In this document: positions 6,710-11,298 of the stretch, piece by piece
How the letters are laid out: each line of letters begins with the position of its first letter
Numbering within the stretch: position 1 is the first letter of the stretch
Assembly: GCA_023406985.1 (NCBI GenBank)
Contig: JAEXTK010000118.1
Span: 1-11,298 of the forward strand
DNA length: 11,298 nucleotides
DNA from: Spirochaetota bacterium
GTDB lineage: Bacteria > Spirochaetota > Spirochaetia > Treponematales > Breznakiellaceae
Reading direction: 5' to 3'
Program-made: the position numbers and the translations under genes
The notes under the pieces: model-generated
Databases searched by the model: none
Seen by the model: only the letters and a program-made list of their open reading frames with translations
Told to the model about the DNA's origin: nothing

Positions 6710-8680
6710 ATGAAGAAAACCACCAAAGGGACCGGCCGCGGCGGCCGAAAGTCCCCCCAGGGGGGGGAACGCCCGTTTCCCTTCGGCGGCTTGCCCCCGG
6801 GAGGCCCCGTCCAGAACGGCGGCGGCCCGTTCGGCGGTTGGCAATTCCGCTTTTCCCTCGGCTACGTCGTCGTGCTCGTCGTGGTGATGAGCCTCTTCAA
6901 CTATGTCTTCTTCAGCCGCGATAACGCGGTGGTGGACTTCTCCACCTTCAAGGCGAAGATCGAATCGGGCGAGATCAAGCGGGTCGAACTGGACACTTCG
7001 TCCTATTATACCGGCTACACGACGAGCGCCGCGAACGAGCGGACGGACGCCCTGACGCGGCTCTATACGCGGCCCCAGGCGGCTTACCGCACGGTCCCGA
7101 TCTACGACCCGGACTTCGTGAAGCTCCTGGACGCGAAAGGCGTGTCCTACTACGCCGTCTCCCGCGAAGGGAGCGCCGTGCTGGACTTCCTCTTCAGTTG
7201 GGTGCTCCCCTTCGCCTTCTTCTTCTTCATCTGGCGCCTCATCATGAAGCGCATGGGGAACATGGGCGGCAACGTGCTCTCGGTGGGCCAGAACCGCGCC
7301 GTGATCGTGGCCGAAGGCGACATCCCCGCCCGCTTCAACGACGTCGCGGGCGTGGACGAGGCGAAGGACGAGCTCGTGGAGGTGGTGGACTTCCTCAAGA
7401 ACCCGAAGAAGTACACCGACATCGGCGGCAAGATACCCAAGGGCGTGCTCCTCGTGGGGCCCCCCGGCACGGGCAAGACCCTGTTGGCCCGCGCGGTCGC
7501 CGGCGAGGCGGGCGTGCCCTTCTTCCGGATGAGCGGCGCGGACTTCGTGGAGATGTTCGTCGGCGTGGGCGCGGCGCGCGTGCGCGACCTGTTCAAGCAG
7601 GCGCGGGAAAAGGCGCCGTGCATCATCTTCATCGACGAGCTGGACGCCATCGGCAAGAGCCGCCTCACCGGGTTCGCCGGCGGGAACGACGAGCGGGAGC
7701 AGACCCTCAACCAGCTCCTCGTGGAGATGGACGGCTTCGACGCGACGAGCGGCCTCATCATCCTGGCGGCGACGAACCGGCCCGACGTGCTGGATCCGGC
7801 CCTGCTCCGGCCCGGCCGCTTCGATCGGCAGGTCCTCGTGGACCGGCCGGACCTCATCGGCCGCGAGGCCATCCTCCGCATCCACTCCAAGCAGGTGAAG
7901 CTCGCGAGCGAGACGGACCTCGGCGCCGTGGCGCGGGGCACGCCGGGCTTCGTGGGCGCCGACCTCGCGAACATCGTGAACGAGGCCGCCCTCCTCGCGG
8001 TCCGCGCGGGCCGCAAGGTCGTTATCCAGAAGGATTTCGAGGAGGCGATCGAGAAAACCGTCGCCGGCCTCCAGAAGAAGAACCGCGTGATCTCCGAATC
8101 GGAGCGGCGCATCGTGGCGTACCACGAGACGGGCCACGCCCTGGTCGCGGGCTTCACGGAGGGGTCCGATCCGGTCCAGAAGATATCCATCGTGCCGCGC
8201 GGATTCGGCGCCCTCGGCTATACCCTTCAGATGCCGACCGAGGACCGGTACCTCATGACCGAGACCGAACTCTTCGGCAAGATCGACGTGCTCCTCGGCG
8301 GTCGCGCCGCGGAGGATCTCGTCTTCGGCAAGGTATCCACCGGAGCGGCGAACGACCTGACCAAGGCGACCGACATCGCGCGGAAGATGATCACCGATTA
8401 CGGGATGAGCGACCGCTTCCGAAACGTCGCGCTCACCCAGCGCGGGGCCGGTATGATGGGCGGCGGGAATCCGGAGCCGAGCCTGCACCGCGAGTACGCG
8501 GAGACGACGCAGCAGTACGTGGACGAGGAGATCGCGCGCATCATGAAGGATCGTTACGAGGGGGTGAAGACCCTCCTCGCCGAGAAGCGCGACCTGTTGG
8601 AAAAGACGGCGCTGGTCCTGTTGGAGAAGGAGACCCTGGACGAGGGCGAGTTCAAGGCCATCCTGGCCGCGGCGAGTTGA
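6710..8680 (+). CDS. ftsH: ATP-dependent zinc metalloprotease FtsH
   Basis: Hexameric membrane-bound AAA+ protease that extracts and degrades damaged membrane proteins and selected cytoplasmic regulators. The 656 residues show all parts: a Gly/Pro-rich cytoplasmic tail at 1-44, transmembrane helix 1 at about 49-68, a short periplasmic domain, helix 2 at about 157-178, Walker A GPPGTGKT at 250-257, Walker B IIFIDELDA with Asp309 and Glu310, the second region of homology NRPDVLDPALLRPGRFDR at 356-373 with the arginine finger, the zinc site HETGH at 472-476, and the third ligand Asp549 in AANDLTKAT. The 77-residue distance from the first His to the Asp equals that of Thermotoga FtsH. ATG has GGAG 8 bases upstream. 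The residues after Walker B (GKSRLTGFAGG) depart from the usual GRQRGxGxGGG. All catalytic residues are present. Confidence 0.98.
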   Translation: MKKTTKGTGRGGRKSPQGGERPFPFGGLPPGGPVQNGGGPFGGWQFRFSLGYVVVLVVVMSLFNYVFFSRDNAVVDFSTFKAKIESGEIKRVELDTSSYYTGYTTSAANERTDALTRLYTRPQAAYRTVPIYDPDFVKLLDAKGVSYYAVSREGSAVLDFLFSWVLPFAFFFFIWRLIMKRMGNMGGNVLSVGQNRAVIVAEGDIPARFNDVAGVDEAKDELVEVVDFLKNPKKYTDIGGKIPKGVLLVGPPGTGKTLLARAVAGEAGVPFFRMSGADFVEMFVGVGAARVRDLFKQAREKAPCIIFIDELDAIGKSRLTGFAGGNDEREQTLNQLLVEMDGFDATSGLIILAATNRPDVLDPALLRPGRFDRQVLVDRPDLIGREAILRIHSKQVKLASETDLGAVARGTPGFVGADLANIVNEAALLAVRAGRKVVIQKDFEEAIEKTVAGLQKKNRVISESERRIVAYHETGHALVAGFTEGSDPVQKISIVPRGFGALGYTLQMPTEDRYLMTETELFGKIDVLLGGRAAEDLVFGKVSTGAANDLTKATDIARKMITDYGMSDRFRNVALTQRGAGMMGGGNPEPSLHREYAETTQQYVDEEIARIMKDRYEGVKTLLAEKRDLLEKTALVLLEKETLDEGEFKAILAAAS

Positions 8681-8705
8681 CGATGATCCGACTTAGTCCT
8701 ATGCT
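8677..8705 (+). promoter_or_regulatory. Strong sigma-70-type promoter overlapping the ftsH stop codon
   Basis: TTGACG (-35, 8677-8682, 5 of 6) and TATGCT (-10, 8700-8705, 4 of 6) are exactly 17 bases apart. The ftsH TGA (8678-8680) lies inside the -35. Transcription should begin near 8711-8713, only 2-4 bases before the ATG at 8715, which has no Shine-Dalgarno site. Confidence 0.6.
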
Positions 8706-8714
8706 CTGAAACGT

Positions 8715-9392
8715 ATGGTGTTGAACAGGGCTTCACGCAAGGAGGCGGACGCGCGTCTTTCCACGCTTCGCCGGCAAGTGTCGTTGCAGGTCTTTACCCT
8801 GCGGTACGAGGACGGCGCATGCCGCGAGGCGCGCCAGGCGGCCGAAGAGTTGGCCGAGGCGACGAGCCGACTCTCGGTGGAGATCAGCGACGCGCTCGAG
8901 AGCGGGGACCTGCTCCGGAAATTCCGGGTGGATTCTCCGCCCGCCCTCGTCGCCACGGCCAAGGAAGCCCCCGAACTCCGCGTGTACGGCGTGCCGACCG
9001 GCTACGCCCTCCTCTCGCTGCTGGACGCGATCGTCGCCCTCGGCGTGCCCCAGGAGCCCAAGGCCGAGCTCCTCGAAACCTTCGAGGCGGCCTGCGGCGA
9101 CCGGCGGGAATGCTCCGGGGTGCGCCTCGACCTCGTCGTCTCGCGGCGGGACCACGCCACCGTAGAGGCCGCCGCCGCCCTCTGGCGCGTCGCCTTCGCG
9201 GCGAGGGTCACCGAGGACGCCCCCAAGGTGGTGGCCGCGCTCAGGATCGTGGAAGACCTGCCCCATTGGGCGGTCCGCGCGGGCTCCCTCGCCTTGCCCG
9301 CGCTGCTCGTGGAGGGCGAGCCGACGCTCGCCTGGCCTTTCGCCGACACCGATATCGCCGGAGCCCTCTCCGCGTCGGTGCGGTCCTCCTAG
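8715..9392 (+). CDS. Tandem thioredoxin-fold protein resembling the N-terminal part of AhpF, without CXXC
   Basis: 225 residues, no signal peptide or membrane helix. The order of elements follows the double thioredoxin fold at the N-terminus of AhpF (alkyl hydroperoxide reductase, flavoprotein subunit) and of archaeal protein disulfide oxidoreductases. A first domain covers about 18-112, with SPPALVATA (74-82) then YGVPTGYALLSLLDAIVALG (91-110), mirroring the AhpF FAGSPLGHEFTSLVLALL segment. A second covers about 134-220, with the cis-Pro motif ALPALLVEGE at 193-202 matching GVPAVFVNGK. Where AhpF has its second-domain Cys-His-Asn-Cys, this protein has Ser-Arg-Arg-Asp-His (143-147). Only three cysteines exist (36, 127, 133), none as CXXC, so classic disulfide exchange looks lost. 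The reductase half of AhpF is absent. The fold is an inference from pattern; the function is unknown. The ATG is nearly leaderless; GTG and TTG directly follow as alternative starts. Confidence 0.6.
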   Translation: MVLNRASRKEADARLSTLRRQVSLQVFTLRYEDGACREARQAAEELAEATSRLSVEISDALESGDLLRKFRVDSPPALVATAKEAPELRVYGVPTGYALLSLLDAIVALGVPQEPKAELLETFEAACGDRRECSGVRLDLVVSRRDHATVEAAAALWRVAFAARVTEDAPKVVAALRIVEDLPHWAVRAGSLALPALLVEGEPTLAWPFADTDIAGALSASVRSS

Positions 9393-9402
9393 AGCCTCCA
9401 TA

Positions 9403-9431
9403 TAGTCAGGAAAGCGAAAATACTCTATTCT
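9403..9431 (+). promoter_or_regulatory. Putative sigma-70-type promoter for yhbY
   Basis: TAGTCA (9403-9408) and TATTCT (9426-9431) are 17 bases apart with an A-rich spacer, each matching 4 of 6. The -10 is identical to that before 4992. The start would fall near 9438, so the leader is about 10 bases and begins at the Shine-Dalgarno bases GGAGG (9438-9442). Confidence 0.45.
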
Positions 9432-9447
9432 CTCGCCGGAGGCAGGG

Positions 9448-9744
9448 ATGCTCACGAGCAAACAACGCGGATACCTTTCGAGACTCGCCGCGGATATGGA
9501 ACCGACCGTGATGGTCGGCAAGGGCGGGGCTACGGAGGCGGTGGAACGCGCCATGAAAGCCGAATTCGCGTTCAGGGAACTCCTCAAATTGCGCTTCGTC
9601 GCCTCGAAGGACGAGCGGGACGAATTGGCCCGCGGCCTCGCCGAGCGGACGGGAGCCGAATTGGTCAGGGTTATCGGCCATGTCGCGGTATACTATCGCC
9701 GTGCCGACGACGCCGAGCGCCGCAACATCGAACTCCCTTCCTGA
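9448..9744 (+). CDS. yhbY: Ribosome-assembly RNA-binding protein YhbY (CRS1-YhbY/CRM domain)
   Basis: A single CRM domain filling 98 residues, the normal size for the bacterial family, which associates with precursor 50S subunits. Marks of the family are LTSKQRGYLSRLA at 2-14, the RNA-binding GxxG loop as GKGG at 24-27 (usually GKxG), helix ATEAVERAMKAEF, LLKLRFV in the beta sheet, and the end RVIGHVAVYYRR at 74-85. The ATG has CCGGAGG with GGAGG 5 bases upstream. It stands alone between the thioredoxin-fold gene and the lolA-like gene with its own predicted promoter. Confidence 0.95.
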   Translation: MLTSKQRGYLSRLAADMEPTVMVGKGGATEAVERAMKAEFAFRELLKLRFVASKDERDELARGLAERTGAELVRVIGHVAVYYRRADDAERRNIELPS

Positions 9745-9781
9745 GGACGCGCGGGCGCTGGGGCGTCCCGATGTCCGCTGC

Positions 9782-9811
9782 TTGCGCTTTATGGGGCTAA
9801 GCGGCTACTAT
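9782..9811 (+). promoter_or_regulatory. Possible promoter for the lolA-rodZ unit
   Basis: TTGCGC (9782-9787) and TACTAT (9806-9811) are 18 bases apart, matching 3 and 4 of 6. The -10 is the same hexamer as in the galT promoter. A start near 9818 would give a leader of about 47 bases to the TTG at 9865. The rest of the 120-base gap 9745-9864 holds a loose 6-bp hairpin (9745-9768) with no T-run. Confidence 0.4.
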
Positions 9812-9864
9812 GAGGCTCCGTGTGAGTTCCGATCGCCGGAATGTCTTGTTCGAGGTGGTACGCG

Positions 9865-10545
9865 TTGATACGTCCGATCGCCCTCGTCGCGCTGCTGCTG
9901 TCCGGCGCGCTTTCAGTCCAGGCCCAGGATATCCTGACCGCCGATAGTTACCTCTCCCAGGTGGGGGACCGCTATGCGGCCATCCAGGATTACCAGGCGA
10001 AGATCTCCATTCGTTCCGCCAACGCCGAGATGAAGGGAACGATCATCCACAAGAATCCGAAGCTGCTCAGGATCGATTTCTCCCAACCCGAGGAGCAGGT
10101 GATCGCGTTCAACGGCGACGTGCTCACGGTGTACCTGCCGGAGTACCGCGCGGTGCTGAGCCAGAGCGTGGCGACGGACAGCGAAACCTCCGCCGCGTCC
10201 CTCGCCTCCGCGCAGGGGCTTTCCATGCTGCGGAGGAACTACGCCGCGGCCTTCACCTCCGGCCCCGATCCGGTTCCGCTCGAGCAAGGCTCTTCGGAGC
10301 TCGTCGTGAAGCTTTCGCTCACGCGCCGCAGCCTCTCGGAGGGCTTCCGCGAGATCAAGCTATCGGTGACGCCCGCGACGAAGCTGATCCGCCGGATAGA
10401 GGGACGGACCATCGCGGACGAATTCGTGCAGTTCGATTTCACCGACATCAAATTGGATCAGGGGATACCCGAGGCCCGGTTCGCGTATGATTCCCCGGCC
10501 TCGGCGAACCTCTACAACAATTTCCTTTTCAAAGATACCGATTGA
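9865..10545 (+). CDS. lolA: LolA-like periplasmic outer-membrane lipoprotein carrier, TTG start
   Basis: LolA proteins collect lipoproteins released by LolCDE at the inner membrane and carry them across the periplasm in a hydrophobic half-barrel. Here a signal peptide is plain: Arg near the start, then the hydrophobic IALVALLLSGALSV and a cleavage site after VQA, so the mature protein begins QDIL. The mature part has the LolA pattern: YLSQVGDRYAAIQDYQAKIS, KGTIIHKNPKLLRIDFSQPEE and FNGDVLTVYLPEYRAV, followed by further amphipathic strands. I chose TTG at 9865 (226 residues) because GAGGTG lies at 9852-9857, a 7-base spacing. The in-frame ATG at 9841 adds 8 residues but has no spaced SD. It lies 51 bases before the rodZ-like gene. 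A RseB/LolA-fold protein with another cargo is possible. Confidence 0.8.
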   Translation: MIRPIALVALLLSGALSVQAQDILTADSYLSQVGDRYAAIQDYQAKISIRSANAEMKGTIIHKNPKLLRIDFSQPEEQVIAFNGDVLTVYLPEYRAVLSQSVATDSETSAASLASAQGLSMLRRNYAAAFTSGPDPVPLEQGSSELVVKLSLTRRSLSEGFREIKLSVTPATKLIRRIEGRTIADEFVQFDFTDIKLDQGIPEARFAYDSPASANLYNNFLFKDTD

Positions 10546-10596
10546 AGCCGAAGGGGCGCCGAGTCGCTCTGTTGAATTCCGGACTAGGAGGACCTC

Positions 10597-11298
10597 GTGG
10601 AATCGCTTGGTGAAAGGCTCAAAACGGCCCGCGAACGTAAAGGATGCACGTTCGACCAGATATCCCGTGACACCAATATCGCGCGGAGATACCTGGAGGC
10701 GCTGGAGAACGAGGATTTTGGCCAATTCCCCGGCGAACCGTACCTCCTCGGTTTCCTGCGGAATTACGGGGAGTACCTCGGCCTCGATACGCAGGAACTC
10801 ATCTCGGCGTACCGCATGCTGAAGATCCAAGAGCAGCCGGTGCCGGTGGAGCAACTGCTCAAGGACCAGCGGCCGGCTTCCTCCCTCGTCCTCATCGGCG
10901 CCCTCGCCGCCGTCGGTTTGCTCGTTCTCGGCATCGGGGCCTTCCTCTTCTTCGGCCGGGGCGGCGATGGCCCGGAAGCCGTCGTGGAGCGGAAAGCCAC
11001 CGAATACGAGCTCGCATCCGGATTCATGGAGAAACGCCTCTACCAAGGGGATTCGGTCCTCGTCACGGTCGGCGCCGAGCGCTTCAAGCTCGTCCTCACC
11101 GAACTCGGTTCCTCGGTGAAGCTCCAGGCTCCGGGAGGCGACGTGATGCTCGAGCTGGGGCAGGAAGGTTCCGTGGACCTCAACGGCGACGGCTTCGCCG
11201 AGCTCAAGCTCTTCGTCGCTGACTTGTTCAAGAACGATCCTTCCAAGGGCGCCGCCCTCCGTCTGGAACTCGCCGACGCGGCGGGGACCGCCGTGGCG
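10597..11298 (+). CDS. rodZ: RodZ-like helix-turn-helix membrane protein, N-terminal part; cut by the window edge
   Basis: RodZ links the MreB cytoskeleton to the wall-building machinery across the inner membrane. 234 codons are visible and the frame is open at the edge. Residues 1-78 form the Xre-type HTH_25 domain (LGERLKTARERKGCTFDQIS, YLEALENEDF, PYLLGFLRNYGEYLGLD). A single membrane helix lies at about 96-119 with a Pro-rich stretch before it. After it come the outward-facing residues, including beta-like repeats and the loop DLNGDGFAEL at 194-203, a possible calcium site. GTG start with AGGAGG 5 bases upstream; probably co-transcribed with the lolA-like gene. The HTH-TM-beta layout is typical of RodZ; this tail looks unlike the E. 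coli one, so the exact role is inferred. Confidence 0.8.
   Translation, partial: MESLGERLKTARERKGCTFDQISRDTNIARRYLEALENEDFGQFPGEPYLLGFLRNYGEYLGLDTQELISAYRMLKIQEQPVPVEQLLKDQRPASSLVLIGALAAVGLLVLGIGAFLFFGRGGDGPEAVVERKATEYELASGFMEKRLYQGDSVLVTVGAERFKLVLTELGSSVKLQAPGGDVMLELGQEGSVDLNGDGFAELKLFVADLFKNDPSKGAALRLELADAAGTAVA

Noticed and set aside
6692..8488. Very long minus-strand frame opposite ftsH (598 codons)
   Set aside because: His/Glu/Asp/Leu-rich shadow of the ftsH codons; no motif, and ftsH is complete with every catalytic residue.
8739..8745. AAGGAGG inside the start of the thioredoxin-fold gene as a ribosome site for a later start
   Set aside because: The next in-frame start codon (GTG 8778) is 32 bases downstream, too far for this SD; AAGGAG here encodes Lys-Glu.
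9745..9768. 6-bp hairpin GGACGC...GCGTCC just after yhbY
   Set aside because: The loop is 12 bases and no T-run follows, so I do not call it a terminator.
1..11298. CRISPR arrays, tRNA or rRNA genes, insertion sequences, phage or defence genes
   Set aside because: No direct-repeat arrays, cloverleaf sequences, transposase motifs or inverted terminal repeats were seen; genes are densely packed housekeeping, flagellar and envelope functions with gaps below about 135 bases.

Overview
The window is ordinary chromosomal DNA of a high-GC Gram-negative, flagellated bacterium. No mobile element, CRISPR array, rRNA or tRNA was seen. I lean towards a spirochaete of the Treponema/Spirochaeta kind. The reasons are a DNA polymerase I with extra insertions in its 5'-nuclease domain, the fliS/flgN pair running directly into polA, a LolA-like carrier followed by a RodZ-like protein, and several GTG and TTG starts with clear Shine-Dalgarno sites. 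This is an inference from memory of families; no search was run.

Left half, minus strand, read from about 4870 down to 1: galT and galK overlap by four bases and form the UDP-transferase and kinase steps of the Leloir galactose pathway. After a 133-base gap with a flagellar-type -10 box come fliS (flagellin chaperone) and a flgN-like gene (hook-filament junction chaperone). The flgN-like gene overlaps by four bases with polA, which runs off the left edge just after the start of its 3'-5' exonuclease domain.

Right half, plus strand, from 4992 to the end: a DUF432-like protein and a small MscS-type channel make a two-gene operon. Next come the membrane protease FtsH, a thioredoxin-fold protein that resembles the N-terminal part of AhpF but lacks both CXXC active sites, the ribosome-associated RNA-binding protein YhbY, a LolA-like periplasmic lipoprotein carrier, and a RodZ-like cell-shape protein cut by the right edge. 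Much of this block concerns envelope upkeep and ribosome or protein quality.

The most informative regulatory region is the divergent gap at 4870-4991. Two sigma-70-type promoters lie back to back there with their -35 hexamers touching, and the rightward one points to a leaderless mRNA. Several plus-strand genes have promoters predicting very short or absent 5' leaders. I found no clearly new multi-gene system. The best candidates for novelty are the cysteine-depleted AhpF-N-like protein, the DUF432-MscS pair, the possible flagellar control over polA, and the Asp-Leu-Asn-Gly-Asp-Gly loop in the RodZ-like protein.
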